A stretch of 64,000 nt of DNA from an uncultured Planococcus sp. (lineage in GTDB: Bacteria > Bacillota > Bacilli > Bacillales_A > Planococcaceae). The stretch spans positions 1,488,001 to 1,552,000 of the forward strand of contig CANLRI010000001.1 of assembly GCA_947493585.1 (NCBI GenBank). Direction: 5' to 3'. How positions within the stretch are numbered: position 1 is the stretch's first letter; each line of letters opens with the position of its first letter. The position numbers were made by a program, and so were the translations under genes. Below the pieces are notes generated by a model, which did not search any database, was not told the origin of the DNA, and saw only the letters and a list, made by a program, of their open reading frames with translations. Below are positions 51,017 to 60,503 of this stretch, in pieces.

Positions 51017-51799
51017 ATGCACCGCGGAAAAGGGATGAAATTTGTAGGGGATTCACGTGTTCCGAGCATGGAGTTTCGGAAACCGAATATCCCGAAAGAT
51101 TACTCCGAATATCCTGGCAAAACAGAAGCCTTCTGGCCGAACTTCCTTCTAAAAGAATGGATGATCGGTTCTGTCTTCCTAATTGGGTATTTGCTTTTAA
51201 CTGTCGCCCATCCTTCGCCTCTTGAAGGCCAGGCTGATCCGACAGACACGGCATATATTCCATTGCCAGACTGGTATTTCTTGTTCTTATACCAATTATT
51301 GAAATATGAATTTGCTTCTGGACCGTTCAACGTGGTCGGCGCAATCATCATCCCGGGCCTTGCGTTCGGTGCCTTGATGCTTGCACCGTTCCTTGACCGT
51401 GGACCGGAACGCCGCCCGTCAAAACGCCCATTGCCGACAGGCTTTATGCTTTTGGCGATCGCGTCCATCGTCTTCTTGACTTGGGAATCCGTAGCCAACC
51501 ATGACTGGGAAGCAGCGGCTCGCCAAGGGGAAATCACGGAAGAAGTTGAAATCGATACAGCGGACCCTGGATATGAAATCTATTCTGCTTCTGCATGTAT
51601 CAGCTGCCACGGCGACAACTTAGAAGGGGCAGTCGGGCCGAGCTTGATCGGAACTGGCTTGTCACCTGAAGAAATCGCTGAAATCGCTGTAAATGGTATC
51701 GAAGATGGAGGCACTCAATTGATGCCGCCATCATGGGATGGAACTGATGAAGATCTTCAAGTCATGACAGAGTTTATCTCCGGGCTTGAAGCTGAATAA
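51017..51799 (+). CDS. qcrC: QcrC: subunit IV fused to cytochrome c
   Basis: Fusion typical of Bacillales. Residues about 20-165 resemble subunit IV of b6f complexes (three spans, DWYFLFLYQLLKYEF). The C-terminal part from about 180 is a c-type cytochrome domain with haem site Cys194-x2-Cys197-His198 (CISCH) and the axial Met in GGTQLMPPSW. It needs ResABC, encoded in this window, for haem attachment. The ATG follows AAGGAGGGGAC. Confidence 0.95.
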   Translation: MHRGKGMKFVGDSRVPSMEFRKPNIPKDYSEYPGKTEAFWPNFLLKEWMIGSVFLIGYLLLTVAHPSPLEGQADPTDTAYIPLPDWYFLFLYQLLKYEFASGPFNVVGAIIIPGLAFGALMLAPFLDRGPERRPSKRPLPTGFMLLAIASIVFLTWESVANHDWEAAARQGEITEEVEIDTADPGYEIYSASACISCHGDNLEGAVGPSLIGTGLSPEEIAEIAVNGIEDGGTQLMPPSWDGTDEDLQVMTEFISGLEAE

Positions 51800-51803
51800 A
51801 CTT

Positions 51804-51840
51804 ACAGAAAAAGAGCCGGGAAACCGGCTCTTTTTTTCTG
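51804..51840 (+). terminator. Terminator of qcrABC
   Basis: AAAAAGAGCCGG-GAAA-CCGGCTCTTTTTTT; a strong GNRA-loop hairpin. Confidence 0.9.
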
Positions 51841-51859
51841 CACAGGAAAGGAAGATTGG

Positions 51860-52468
51860 ATGGTGGAATTCACAGCAAAAATTTCTGCTTGGCTGATGTT
51901 CCGTCCGTTTTTGATATTGCTGTTCTTCGTCAATTTAGGAGGCACGATTTACGGATACATTTGGTATGGCTGGCAATTGCGCATCACCGAACCGATATTT
52001 CTCATATTCGTGCCAGATAGCCCAACGGCCAGCCTGTTTTTCACGATAGTGCTCGGCTTGTGGATTATCGGCAAGCATAGCCCGCTGATTGAAGCGCTCG
52101 CTTTTGTCACCTTGATCAAATACGGATTATGGGCAGTCGTCATGAATCTTTTGACGCTCCTGCAAACCGGATCGATCGGTTGGCTTGGCTGGATGCTCGT
52201 CGCTTCCCATTTCGCCATGGCGCTGCAAGCTGTGCTCTACTTCGAGCATTACCGCTTCGGCTACATTGCTGTTGCACTCACCGCTATTTGGACTTTACAT
52301 AACGATGTCATCGATTATGTGTTCGGGCAGATGCCGATCTATTCGAGCTTAAGCGAATTCAGCGCAGAAATCGGCTATTTTACCTTCTGGCTGTCGATTG
52401 CCTGCATCGCGTTTGCATGGTTCACGGCGTCACAGAACCGCCATCTAGAACCGCGGCGTATTAGTTGA
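51860..52468 (+). CDS. ypjA: DUF1405 membrane protein YpjA
   Basis: A 202-residue integral membrane protein with about six spans and no soluble domain. Sequence landmarks GTIYGYIWYGWQL, LKYGLWAVVMNLL and AVLYFEHYRFGY fit the DUF1405 family, known in B. subtilis as YpjA. Function unknown. The ATG follows AGGAAAGGAAG. B. subtilis ypjB, which follows there and is sporulation-linked, is missing. Confidence 0.85.
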   Translation: MVEFTAKISAWLMFRPFLILLFFVNLGGTIYGYIWYGWQLRITEPIFLIFVPDSPTASLFFTIVLGLWIIGKHSPLIEALAFVTLIKYGLWAVVMNLLTLLQTGSIGWLGWMLVASHFAMALQAVLYFEHYRFGYIAVALTAIWTLHNDVIDYVFGQMPIYSSLSEFSAEIGYFTFWLSIACIAFAWFTASQNRHLEPRRIS

Positions 52469-52531
52469 CCGAAAGTCAGAAAAACAAGTAAAATAGACGT
52501 ATAGAAACAAAAAGAGAGGTTGATCAATAAA

Positions 52532-53215
52532 ATGGGATTGGGCGGCTATTTGATTTATTTTATCGTCTTGTTGATTGTGCCGATTTGGGCTCAAATGAAA
52601 TTGAAAAGTACGTATAAGAAATATTCCAAAGTCCGGTCGACTTCCGGGCATACAGGGGCCGAAGTGGCTCGCATTATTCTCGACCAAAATGGCTTGAACA
52701 ATGTCAAAGTCGTCGAAAGCCGCGGTATGCTTAGCGACCATTACAACCCAATGACCAAAACGGTTGCGCTCAGCAGCCATAACTACCATGAGCCATCGGT
52801 AGCCGGTACTGCTGTCGCAGCGCACGAAGTAGGGCACGCAATCCAGGATGCGACGGATTATTCGTTCCTGCGTTTCCGCCACCGCCTTGTGCCGATGGTC
52901 AATATTTCATCGAATATGTCTTGGGTGTTCATCATGATCGGCTTGTTCGCACAGATGAGCGGCGCCTTGTTGATCGGTATCGCGCTTCTTGCAGTTGGTG
53001 TGTTGTTCCAATTGGTCACTTTGCCGGTTGAGTTTAACGCTTCAAACCGCGCGATGGACCAGCTGTTGTCGCATAACATCATCCGCAACGATGAAGAGAG
53101 ACATGCGAAAAAAGTATTGAACGCAGCAGCGATGACTTATGTAGCAGCTACTGCAGTTGCAGTGATCGAACTTGCTCGTCTGATCTTGATCTACACAAGC
53201 ATGGACCGTTCATAA
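52532..53215 (+). CDS. Membrane zinc metallopeptidase, YugP family
   Basis: A 227-residue protein with an N-terminal span (about 4-20) and two to three C-terminal spans (about 123-160 and 195-220). It has a zinc-protease motif His98-Glu-x-x-His102 (AAHEVGHAIQDA). The family signature YNPMTKTVALSSHNY precedes it. It resembles B. subtilis YugP; substrates are not known. The start at ATG 52532 is uncertain: GAGAGG lies about 12 bases upstream, and an in-frame TTG at 52520 almost touches that site. B. subtilis does not have this gene at this position. Confidence 0.85.
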   Translation: MGLGGYLIYFIVLLIVPIWAQMKLKSTYKKYSKVRSTSGHTGAEVARIILDQNGLNNVKVVESRGMLSDHYNPMTKTVALSSHNYHEPSVAGTAVAAHEVGHAIQDATDYSFLRFRHRLVPMVNISSNMSWVFIMIGLFAQMSGALLIGIALLAVGVLFQLVTLPVEFNASNRAMDQLLSHNIIRNDEERHAKKVLNAAAMTYVAATAVAVIELARLILIYTSMDRS

Positions 53216-53221
53216 TAAAAC

Positions 53222-53266
53222 GAAACGGGCGGGAAAAGCATTTGCTTTTCCCGCCCGTTTTTTATT
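53222..53266. terminator. Terminator between the metallopeptidase and ypjC
   Basis: ACGGGCGGGAAAAGC pairs with GCTTTTCCCGCCCGT around ATTT, followed by TTTTTATTT. The stem is very stable and can serve both convergent genes. Confidence 0.9.
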
Positions 53267-53279
53267 TGGCATAATTGCA

Positions 53280-54143
53280 TTAAAGAGGCTGTTTTTGTTC
53301 ATCGAGCGTAAACCCTTCACCCATGACGTCATGCACTTCAATCAATGAGACGAATGCGTGGGGATCGACGGAATTGACGATGTTTTTCAGCCGCACAAGC
53401 TCATTGCGGGCAACGACGCAGTACAAGACTTCGCGCTCTTCTTTCGTGAAATGGCCGTAGCCACGGAGAATGGTGATGCCGCGATCCATTTCGATGGCAA
53501 TGCGGCTGGCAATCTCTTCTTGTGAATTTGAGATGATCAACGCGCCGCGTCCGGAGTATGCCCCTTCCTGGACAAAGTCGATGACACGGGCGCCGACGAA
53601 GACTGCGACGAGCGTATACATCATGGAGCGATAGTCGAGGAACGTCAGCCATGACAGCATGATGACCATGGCATCGAACAGGAACATCGTCTTGCCCATG
53701 CTCCAGCCAAGGTATTTCTGAACGAGCCTGGCGATGATATCCACCCCGCCGGTCGTCCCTCCATAGCGGAAGATGATGCCTAGCCCCATTCCGACAAAGA
53801 CGCCGGCAAACAAAGCAGCGAGAAATAAGTCATCACGCAAGGGGATTTGGACTTCGTAGATAAGGAAGATTTTCAAGAAGGCGGAGACAGCGACCGTGCC
53901 GATGATCGTATAAAGAAACACCTTGCGCCCGAGCAGTTTCCAGCCGATAAAGAATAAGGGAATGTTCAACAACAGGTTCATCAGTGCCGGATCCCAGTTC
54001 CAAAGGAAATACAGGATCAGCGTGATCCCTGCGAAGCCGCCTTCACCGAGCTCATTTTGGATATTAAAATGAACAAAGCCGAAACTATAGATAGCTGAGC
54101 CGAGAAGGATGAAAAAGATATTTTTCAACTGAAGATCTTTCAT
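53280..54143 (-). CDS. ypjC: YitT/DUF2179 family membrane protein (YpjC)
   Basis: A 287-residue protein with five hydrophobic spans in the first 200 residues (family pattern GEGGFAGITLILYF and GLGIIFRYGGTTGGVDIIA). A C-terminal soluble DUF2179 domain follows (about 215-280, RGITILRGYGHFTKEEREVLYCVV). Function is unknown; transport or channel roles have been suggested for the family. Start ATG 54143 follows GGGAGG. It is leftward, convergent with the metallopeptidase and divergent from the MazG-like gene. Confidence 0.85.
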   Translation of the reverse strand: MKDLQLKNIFFILLGSAIYSFGFVHFNIQNELGEGGFAGITLILYFLWNWDPALMNLLLNIPLFFIGWKLLGRKVFLYTIIGTVAVSAFLKIFLIYEVQIPLRDDLFLAALFAGVFVGMGLGIIFRYGGTTGGVDIIARLVQKYLGWSMGKTMFLFDAMVIMLSWLTFLDYRSMMYTLVAVFVGARVIDFVQEGAYSGRGALIISNSQEEIASRIAIEMDRGITILRGYGHFTKEEREVLYCVVARNELVRLKNIVNSVDPHAFVSLIEVHDVMGEGFTLDEQKQPL

Positions 54144-54246
54144 AAAAAAAGCAGCCTCCCTTTTTTGTCATTAACTTCTGTATTATCTGCCATGATGCCG
54201 TTTTTGACAACACCCCCCGTTTTCTTTACGATTGAATGGGAGTGTG

Positions 54247-54588
54247 ATGACAGTGAACGCAGATAAAACCATGAAGCAATTGCAGCAAGAAGTAGACCGC
54301 CACATCGGGCAATTCAAGGAAGGGTATTTTGCACCGATGGAGATGCTTGCGCGGATGACCGAAGAACTCGGTGAATTGGCGCGTGAAGTCAATCATGTGT
54401 ATGGGCCTAAAAAGAAAAAAGAGTCGGAAGCCGAAAAATTGATCGAAGAGGAAATGGGTGATGTGCTATTCGTCTTAATTTGCATGGCCAACTCCATGGA
54501 CATTGATTTGCAAAAAGCCCATGATGGAGTCATGGAAAAATTCCAGACCCGTGATAAAGACCGCTGGACAAGAAAGGAAGAATATTAA
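54247..54588 (+). CDS. ypjD: MazG-like nucleotide pyrophosphohydrolase (YpjD)
   Basis: All-alpha NTP pyrophosphohydrolase, probably a housecleaning enzyme. The 113-residue protein has the MazG metal motif: EELGELAREV with its glutamates (about residues 37-46) and EEEMGDVLFVLICMAN with Glu and Asp (about 69-85). The start at 54247 (MTVNADKTM) has GGGAG upstream; the frame extends to 54232 without a site. The stop shares one base with the dapB start (TAATG), indicating coupled translation. Confidence 0.88.
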   Translation: MTVNADKTMKQLQQEVDRHIGQFKEGYFAPMEMLARMTEELGELAREVNHVYGPKKKKESEAEKLIEEEMGDVLFVLICMANSMDIDLQKAHDGVMEKFQTRDKDRWTRKEEY

Positions 54589-55388
54589 TGACGATAAAAG
54601 TAGCGATTGCTGGAGCCCGCGGGAAAATGGGCAAAGAAGCTGTACATACTGTAATGGAAAACGCCGATATGGAACTGGTGGCAGCACTGGATTATAAAGA
54701 CATCGGCGCGACCTTAGCGGAGACAGGCTTGTTTCCTGAAAGTTTTCAAGTGCCGGTTTTTACCGATCTTGAAGCGCTTCACGAACAGCATGCACCGGAT
54801 GTCCTCGTCGACTTGACGACGCCCGAGCATGTCTATGCCCATACGAAACAAGCGCTGCAACTTGGCATTCGCCCAGTTGTCGGAACGACCGGATTTTCTA
54901 CAGAGGAATTGAAAGAATTGACAGAGCTTGCAAAAAGCTCTGGACTTGGCTGCATCATCGCGCCGAACTTTGCGGTGGGGGCGGTCCTGATGATGAAATT
55001 TGCAGAACAGGCGGCGAAATATTTGCCGGACGTTGAAATCATCGAAATGCATCATGACCAAAAACTTGATGCGCCGTCAGGTACCGCAATGAAAACAGCG
55101 CATATGATGAGTGAAACGCGGCCGGTACATCGGCAAGGGCATGTGGATGAAAAGGAAACTTTGCCAGGCGCTCGCGGAGCAGACTACGAAGGCATGCGCA
55201 TCCACAGCGTCCGTCTGCCGGGCTTAGTGGCGCATCAGCAAGTGCTGCTGGGCGGCGAAGGCCAGCTTTTGACATTGCGCCACGATTCGTTCAACCGCGG
55301 TTCATTCATGTCAGGCGTCAGTTTGTCGATTCGCGAAGTAGTAGAACGCAAGGAATTAATTTATGGCCTGGAACATATCATCGGCTAG
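54588..55388 (+). CDS. dapB: 4-hydroxy-tetrahydrodipicolinate reductase
   Basis: NAD(P)H-dependent reductase of the lysine and diaminopimelate pathway. The 266-residue protein has the nucleotide-binding [13 protein letters not shown] at about residues 6-18 and the catalytic [15 protein letters not shown] motif near 150-165. The C-terminal tetramer region is [16 protein letters not shown]. LysA, encoded at 8751, completes the pathway. The ATG is coupled to ypjD. Confidence 0.95.
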   Translation: MTIKVAIAGARGKMGKEAVHTVMENADMELVAALDYKDIGATLAETGLFPESFQVPVFTDLEALHEQHAPDVLVDLTTPEHVYAHTKQALQLGIRPVVGTTGFSTEELKELTELAKSSGLGCIIAPNFAVGAVLMMKFAEQAAKYLPDVEIIEMHHDQKLDAPSGTAMKTAHMMSETRPVHRQGHVDEKETLPGARGADYEGMRIHSVRLPGLVAHQQVLLGGEGQLLTLRHDSFNRGSFMSGVSLSIREVVERKELIYGLEHIIG

Positions 55389-55401
55389 AGGAGGCGATTG
55401 G

Positions 55402-55806
55402 ATGAATATCGCATTGGTTGCACATGACCGGAAAAAAGACGACTTGATACAATTTGCACTAGCGTACAAACCTATTTTGGCGAAGCATCAATTATATGCA
55501 ACAGGAACGACCGGCTCACGGTTGGTCGAAGGGACAGGCTTGCCTGTCCACCGTTTCCAATCTGGGCCGCTTGGCGGCGACCAGCAGATCGGCGCGATGA
55601 TTGCCCAGAACGAAATGGATATGATCATTTTTTTCCGCGACCCGCTGACGGCGCAGCCTCATGAGCCGGATGTCACGGCTTTGATCCGCCTCTGTGATGT
55701 TTATCAAATACCGCTTGCGACCAATATGGGAACAGCCGAAGTCCTCCTGAAAGGCTTGGAAAATGGATTGGTCGATTGGCGGCTCCTAAGCGACCGCCGG
55801 AAATAG
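55402..55806 (+). CDS. mgsA: Methylglyoxal synthase
   Basis: Converts dihydroxyacetone phosphate to methylglyoxal and phosphate, a glycolysis overflow bypass. The 134-residue protein has the start [16 protein letters not shown], the phosphate-binding ATGTTG and [11 protein letters not shown], and the catalytic region [14 protein letters not shown]. The start at 55402 follows AGAGGAGG. Methylglyoxal is detoxified with bacillithiol in Bacillus, and bshA follows here; bshB1, which lies between them in B. subtilis, is absent. Confidence 0.94.
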   Translation: MNIALVAHDRKKDDLIQFALAYKPILAKHQLYATGTTGSRLVEGTGLPVHRFQSGPLGGDQQIGAMIAQNEMDMIIFFRDPLTAQPHEPDVTALIRLCDVYQIPLATNMGTAEVLLKGLENGLVDWRLLSDRRK

Positions 55807-55817
55807 GAGGAGAGATT

Positions 55818-56960
55818 TTGAGAAAAATGAAGATCGGAATTACATGTTACCCGACAGTCGGCGGATCTGGCGTAGTGGCGACAGAACTTGGGAAAATGCT
55901 GGCTGAAAAAGGCCATGAAATCCATTTCATCACTTCAAGTACGCCGTTTCGGCTAAACCGCCTATATGCGAATATATTTAGCCACCAAGTCGATGTCAAT
56001 AGCTATTCCGTGTTTCAATACGCCCCGTATGACATCGCGCTGGCAACCAAGATTGCCGAAGTCATCAAAAACGAAGAACTTGACCTTCTGCATGTGCATT
56101 ACGCCATTCCGCATGCCGTTTGCGCGATATTAGGACGCGATATGGCAGGGTCCGATATTGGAATCGTTACGACTTTGCACGGAACCGATATTACTGTTCT
56201 TGGTACGGATAGCTCATTAAAAGACGCCATTCGTTACGGAATCGAGAAATCCGATATCGTAACGGCGGTGTCGGATTCATTGAAACAACAGACCTATGGC
56301 ATGATTGCGCCGGACAAGCATATCGAAACTGTCCATAACTTTGTTGACGAACGAGAATATTATCAGCATGATTCAGCCAAATTGAAAGAAGAGCTGGGCA
56401 TCGAAGCGCACGAAAAAGTATTGATCCATGTGTCAAATTTCCGCAAAGTGAAACGCGTGGAAGACGTCGTCTCTACTTTTGCCAAAGTGCAAAACAGTGT
56501 CGGAGCTAAATTATTGCTGGTCGGCGATGGCCCTGAAATGAGCCGCATCCACCAGCAAGTGAAAGACCTCCATATTGAACAGGAGGTCTTGTTTCTTGGC
56601 AAGCGCGACAATCTATCGGAACTTTACAGCATGAGCGATGTGAAATTGTTGATGTCGGAAAAAGAGGCGTTTGGCCTCGTCTTGCTTGAGGCGATGGCAT
56701 GCGGCGTGCCGGCAATCGGTACGCAAATCGGCGGCATCCCCGAAATCATCGACCCGAATGAAAACGGCTTTCTCGTGGAACTCGGCGATATCGACGCTGC
56801 GGCAGATGCAGCCATTCGCATATTGACCGATGATAGGCTCCATGAAAAATTGTCGGCCACGGCCTTGGAAACCGCGACCAAACGCTTCAGTTCAGAGAAG
56901 ATCCTTGCCGAATACGAAACGCTGTATGCGCGCTTGCTGAAAAAGGCCGATAAGCAATGA
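55818..56960 (+). CDS. bshA: Bacillithiol biosynthesis glycosyltransferase BshA
   Basis: Joins UDP-GlcNAc to L-malate, the first step of bacillithiol synthesis. The 380-residue GT4 enzyme has the N-terminal [46 protein letters not shown] and the C-terminal donor site [20 protein letters not shown] 55818 (MRKMKIGIT) is chosen because AGGAGG lies seven bases upstream and the protein aligns with B. subtilis BshA; ATG 55827 is the alternative. It overlaps cca by four bases. Confidence 0.94.
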   Translation: MRKMKIGITCYPTVGGSGVVATELGKMLAEKGHEIHFITSSTPFRLNRLYANIFSHQVDVNSYSVFQYAPYDIALATKIAEVIKNEELDLLHVHYAIPHAVCAILGRDMAGSDIGIVTTLHGTDITVLGTDSSLKDAIRYGIEKSDIVTAVSDSLKQQTYGMIAPDKHIETVHNFVDEREYYQHDSAKLKEELGIEAHEKVLIHVSNFRKVKRVEDVVSTFAKVQNSVGAKLLLVGDGPEMSRIHQQVKDLHIEQEVLFLGKRDNLSELYSMSDVKLLMSEKEAFGLVLLEAMACGVPAIGTQIGGIPEIIDPNENGFLVELGDIDAAADAAIRILTDDRLHEKLSATALETATKRFSSEKILAEYETLYARLLKKADKQ

Positions 56961-58090
56961 AACGGGCCAAACATATCATCGCGCGCTTAAAAGAAGCGGG
57001 GTTTGAAGCCTATATGGTTGGAGGCGCTGTGCGGGATTATTTGCGCGGAGCCGTGCCGCATGATATCGATGTAGCGACGTCCGCCTCCCCTGAGCAAGTG
57101 AAAGCCCTATTCGAACGGACGATCGACACAGGGATCGAACATGGAACCGTCACGATCCTTATCGAAGGGCAAGGAACCGAAGTCACCACATTCCGCACAG
57201 AAAGTGGCTATTCGGATAATCGAAGGCCAGATAAAGTGGAATTCGTCAATTCATTGCACGAAGATTTAAAACGCCGTGATTTCACCATCAATGCGATGGC
57301 GATGTCTGAACAAATGGAGATTATCGATCCTTTCGGCGGCAGGGATGATTTAAGTGCAGGCATCATCCGTGCAGTCGGAGTTCCGCAAGAGCGTTTCACA
57401 GAAGATGCCCTGCGCATGCTGCGGGCGATCCGATTTTCGGGCCAGTTGAATTTCCAAATCGATGAGGCGACTAAACACGCCATCATCGAACATGCGCAGA
57501 GGATACAGTCTGTCGCGATGGAGCGCATCAAGGCGGAATTGGACAAAGTCATGGTTTCTCCAGCTCCGCGCATCAGCATGGGGTATTTGATCGAAACACA
57601 GCTGAACCGTTTTTTGCCCTCAGGCGGATTATTCGAGCTGGATTGGTCTGAATATACAGCCAGCAAAGATCCATTGTCGGGCTGGTTTTACCTTTTGCAT
57701 CAAAATGGCGAGGCTTTCGGTGCGATACGCGAATACCGTTTCTCCAACCAGGACAAAAAAGACCTTCAACGGGCACTTGAAGCGAGCCGCCTGGCGCTTT
57801 GGGACGACTGGGTTTATTATAGCTTCACGGAACGCCAATTGACGATTGCGCAAGCGGCGGCGCATAAAACGGCAATGGTGAACGAGCGGCGACAGGCGTT
57901 GCCAATCCAATCGAAATCAGAACTTGCGGCCAATGGGCGTGATTTGATGGAATGGACTGGAAAAAAGGCGGGGCCATGGCTGAAAGAGTGGACCTTGCAT
58001 ATTGAAAAAGCAGTGGTCGAACGCCGCTTGGCCAATGATAAAGAACGGATAAAGGACTGGTTCATAGATGAATATCACCGTCACACATAA
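56957..58090 (+). CDS. cca: CCA-adding tRNA nucleotidyltransferase
   Basis: Adds or repairs the 3' CCA end of tRNAs without a template. The 377-residue class II enzyme has the nucleotidyltransferase motif [11 protein letters not shown] with the metal-binding DIDVATS (about residues 21-42), and [11 protein letters not shown]. The neck contains [19 protein letters not shown] 56957 overlaps bshA; birA begins 23 bases before its end. Confidence 0.94.
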   Translation: MKRAKHIIARLKEAGFEAYMVGGAVRDYLRGAVPHDIDVATSASPEQVKALFERTIDTGIEHGTVTILIEGQGTEVTTFRTESGYSDNRRPDKVEFVNSLHEDLKRRDFTINAMAMSEQMEIIDPFGGRDDLSAGIIRAVGVPQERFTEDALRMLRAIRFSGQLNFQIDEATKHAIIEHAQRIQSVAMERIKAELDKVMVSPAPRISMGYLIETQLNRFLPSGGLFELDWSEYTASKDPLSGWFYLLHQNGEAFGAIREYRFSNQDKKDLQRALEASRLALWDDWVYYSFTERQLTIAQAAAHKTAMVNERRQALPIQSKSELAANGRDLMEWTGKKAGPWLKEWTLHIEKAVVERRLANDKERIKDWFIDEYHRHT

Positions 58091-59048
58091 ATTGGCGACA
58101 CGGCTATTGGAAGCAGGCGCGGAACCGGTGTCAGGCCAGCAGTTGGCAGACGAGTTCGGGGTTTCGAGAACGGCGATTTGGAAACATATGAAAGAACTTG
58201 AGGAAATGGGCTATGAAATCGAATCGGTGCGCAAAAAAGGCTACCGCATCCAAAAAAGCCCAGACAGCCTGGAAGCTTTTCTTGTCCAGGCCGATCTCAA
58301 GACGAAAAAAATCGGCAAGCGCATCGAGTATATGGAACAATGTGCATCGACTCAAATCGTTGCGCACCAACTGGCACAGGAAGGCGCGCCGGATGGAACG
58401 GTGGTCATTGCGGAGCTTCAGACAGAAGGCAGAGGCCGCTTGATGAGAAAATGGGATTCGGCGAAGGGGCAAGGAATCTGGATGAGCATCATTTTGCGTC
58501 CGGACGTCCCGCCCCATAAAGCCCCCCAGTTCACATTGGTCGCTGCGGTGGCGATCGTCCGGGCGATTCAATCGGTGACGGGTTTAGAAGCATCGATCAA
58601 ATGGCCGAACGATATCCTGTTCGGCACGAAAAAAGCGACAGGCATCCTGACAGAGCTGCAATCGGACGCTGATGGCATCCAAGCTTTGATCATCGGCATC
58701 GGCGTCAACGTTAATCAAGAGCGGGAAGATTTCGATGCTGCCGTCCAGGACATCGCCACTTCCTTGCGCCTTGAGTCCGGCGAGCTGGTCAACCGTAGGG
58801 AGTTGGTGCAGGAAATCCTGCGCTGTCTTGAGATCTATGCAGAGCTATATATTGAAAAAGGGTTTGCTCCGTTAAAATTATTATGGGAAGGTCATTCTGC
58901 GACAATCGGCAAAGCTGTCCGCGCACGCATGTCGCGTGAAACTTTAGAAGGTGTCGCAGAAGGCATCACAGAAGACGGTGTTTTGCAGCTGCGTACAGCA
59001 GACGGCAAGCTTCACGGCATTTATTCAGCAGATATTGAGCTGAAGTAA
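58068..59048 (+). CDS. birA: Biotin-protein ligase and repressor BirA
   Basis: Attaches biotin to acetyl-CoA carboxylase and, with biotinyl-AMP, represses biotin genes. The 326-residue protein has an N-terminal helix-turn-helix (about 20-50, VSGQQLADEFGVSRTAIWKH), the ligase motif EGRGRLMRKWDS, KWPNDILF and a small C-terminal SH3-like domain. It is therefore the bifunctional type. ATG 58068 lies inside cca with AAAGGA upstream. Confidence 0.94.
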   Translation: MNITVTHKLATRLLEAGAEPVSGQQLADEFGVSRTAIWKHMKELEEMGYEIESVRKKGYRIQKSPDSLEAFLVQADLKTKKIGKRIEYMEQCASTQIVAHQLAQEGAPDGTVVIAELQTEGRGRLMRKWDSAKGQGIWMSIILRPDVPPHKAPQFTLVAAVAIVRAIQSVTGLEASIKWPNDILFGTKKATGILTELQSDADGIQALIIGIGVNVNQEREDFDAAVQDIATSLRLESGELVNRRELVQEILRCLEIYAELYIEKGFAPLKLLWEGHSATIGKAVRARMSRETLEGVAEGITEDGVLQLRTADGKLHGIYSADIELK

Positions 59049-59074
59049 AGGATATAGGCATTTTCTAGAAATTC

Positions 59075-59083
59075 TGCTATAGT
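59075..59083 (+). promoter_or_regulatory. Extended -10 promoter of the panCD leader
   Basis: TGC-TATAGT at 59075-59083 is an extended -10; no -35 is clear. Transcription would begin near 59090, just before the first leader hairpin. Confidence 0.5.
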
Positions 59084-59089
59084 GAAAAT

Positions 59090-59235
59090 ACGGGCAGTAT
59101 CCGATGTGAACTGCACCGTGGCACGTAACAGCAAGCAATAAATGAATATGATTCTGCCTTGATCATTACGTGACAGGGACGGAGGAAACCGAATTGGAAT
59201 TTTCTGTCCTTCTGTCTTCTGACAGAAGGATTTTT
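59090..59235 (+). promoter_or_regulatory. Attenuator-like leader upstream of panC-panD
   Basis: The leader can fold into GG-GCAGT/ACTGC-A-CC (59092-59117, one bulged A) and CACGTAA/TTACGTG (59122-59128 with 59166-59172). A perfect terminator TCCTTCTGTC-TTCT-GACAGAAGGA with five T occupies 59207-59235. GACAG-GGAC (59172-59180) can instead pair with GTCC-TT-CTGTC (59206-59216), which would disrupt the terminator. Position and architecture fit the published pan RNA motif class, but I cannot confirm its consensus by eye. Confidence 0.6.
59207..59235 (+). terminator. Leader terminator before panC
   Basis: A perfect 10-base stem (59207-59216 with 59221-59230), TTCT loop and five T, 32 bases before the panC start. 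Confidence 0.85.
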
Positions 59236-59267
59236 ATATGGTTTTCTCCTAAAAAGGAGAGGAAAAC

Positions 59268-60104
59268 ATGCAAGTCGTAAACACGGTGAAGGACTTGAAA
59301 AACTGGGTCCTGGGCACAAAAGAAAGCGGGCAGTCGATTGGATTGGTGCCGACGATGGGCTTTTTACACGAAGGGCATCTAGCGCTTGTTGAATCCGCAA
59401 AAGCGGAGAGCGACCTAGTGGTCATGAGCATTTTCGTGAACCCGGCGCAATTCGGCCCAAATGAGGATTTTGACCGCTATCCACGCGATTTTGAACGGGA
59501 CAGCCTGCTCGCTGAAAAAGCAGGCGTCGACGTGATATTCGCCCCGCCTGTAGAAGAGATGTACCCGCGCGAATCGCAAATCACGATGGGAGCAGGAACG
59601 CTTGCAGATGTCTTGTGCGGAAAAAGCCGGCCTGGGCATTTTGATGGCGTGCTGAAAGTGGTGACGAAATTATTTCATCTTGTCCAACCTGATATAGCCT
59701 ATTTCGGCCAGAAAGATGCGCAGCAATTGGCGATCATTGAGTCACTTGTGCGGGATTTCGATTTTCCGCTGGAAATTCGCCGCATCACAACAGTCCGAGA
59801 ACAGGACGGGCTCGCCAAAAGCTCGCGCAATGTCTATTTGAGTGAAACGGAACGCGGAGAAGCGCCAAAACTTTATCAAGCCTTGCAGCAAGGAGTAATC
59901 GCCGCTCGCAACGGCAAAGACCCGATTCCGGAAATGACCCGGTTTATCCAGTCGGAAACATCCGGCAGAATCGATTACATCGAACTGCTGTCTTATCCAG
60001 ACTTAACCGATTCACCGAACGGACAGGCAATACTTGCGCTCGCAGTCCAATTCCAAAAAGCGCGGCTCATCGACAATATCATTTTCAATTTAAAGGAGAA
60101 CTGA
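59268..60104 (+). CDS. panC: Pantothenate synthetase
   Basis: ATP-dependent condensation of pantoate and beta-alanine to pantothenate. The 278-residue protein shows the nucleotidyltransferase motif PTMGFLHEGHLALV (HEGH in place of HIGH), FVNPAQFGPNEDF, FGQKDAQQL and the KSSRNVYLS-type loop (here AKSSRNVYLS). The ATG follows AAAAGGAGAGG. panB, which precedes it in B. subtilis, is not here, so pantoate synthesis must be encoded elsewhere or pantoate be taken up. Confidence 0.95.
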   Translation: MQVVNTVKDLKNWVLGTKESGQSIGLVPTMGFLHEGHLALVESAKAESDLVVMSIFVNPAQFGPNEDFDRYPRDFERDSLLAEKAGVDVIFAPPVEEMYPRESQITMGAGTLADVLCGKSRPGHFDGVLKVVTKLFHLVQPDIAYFGQKDAQQLAIIESLVRDFDFPLEIRRITTVREQDGLAKSSRNVYLSETERGEAPKLYQALQQGVIAARNGKDPIPEMTRFIQSETSGRIDYIELLSYPDLTDSPNGQAILALAVQFQKARLIDNIIFNLKEN

Positions 60105-60107
60105 CCT

Positions 60108-60491
60108 ATGCTTAGAATGATGCTCAATTCCAAAATTCACCGTGCGACGGTAACTGAAGCTGATTTGAATTATGTCGGCAGCATTACAATCGACCAGGAT
60201 TTATTGGATGCAGTCGGCATGCTGCCGAATGAGAAAGTCCATATCGTTAATAATAATAACGGCGCTCGTTTCGAAACTTATATCATCGCCGGCGAACGCG
60301 GCAGCGGCGTTATTTGTGTCAACGGCGCAGCAGCGCGCCTCGTGCAACGCGGAGACATCGTCATCATCTTGTCTTACGGCTACGTTATGGACAAAGATGC
60401 GCGCAGCCATAAGCCGACTGTGGCGATCATGGACGCGGACAACTCCATCAAAGAAATCATCCATTACGAACCGGAAGCGACGGTCATGTAA
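60108..60491 (+). CDS. panD: Aspartate 1-decarboxylase proenzyme
   Basis: Makes beta-alanine from aspartate for PanC. The 127-residue proenzyme self-cleaves between Gly24 and Ser25 (YVGS) to form the pyruvoyl cofactor; both residues are present. Conserved [18 protein letters not shown] and [17 protein letters not shown] follow. ATG 60108 lies three bases after the panC stop, with AAAGGAGAA upstream. Confidence 0.95.
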   Translation: MLRMMLNSKIHRATVTEADLNYVGSITIDQDLLDAVGMLPNEKVHIVNNNNGARFETYIIAGERGSGVICVNGAAARLVQRGDIVIILSYGYVMDKDARSHKPTVAIMDADNSIKEIIHYEPEATVM

Positions 60492-60503
60492 AGGTGCGAT
60501 CTT

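Noticed and set aside
59049-59267. T-box leader before panC
   Set aside because: The conserved T-box sequence (TGGNACCGCG type) is absent; the structure is an attenuator of another kind.
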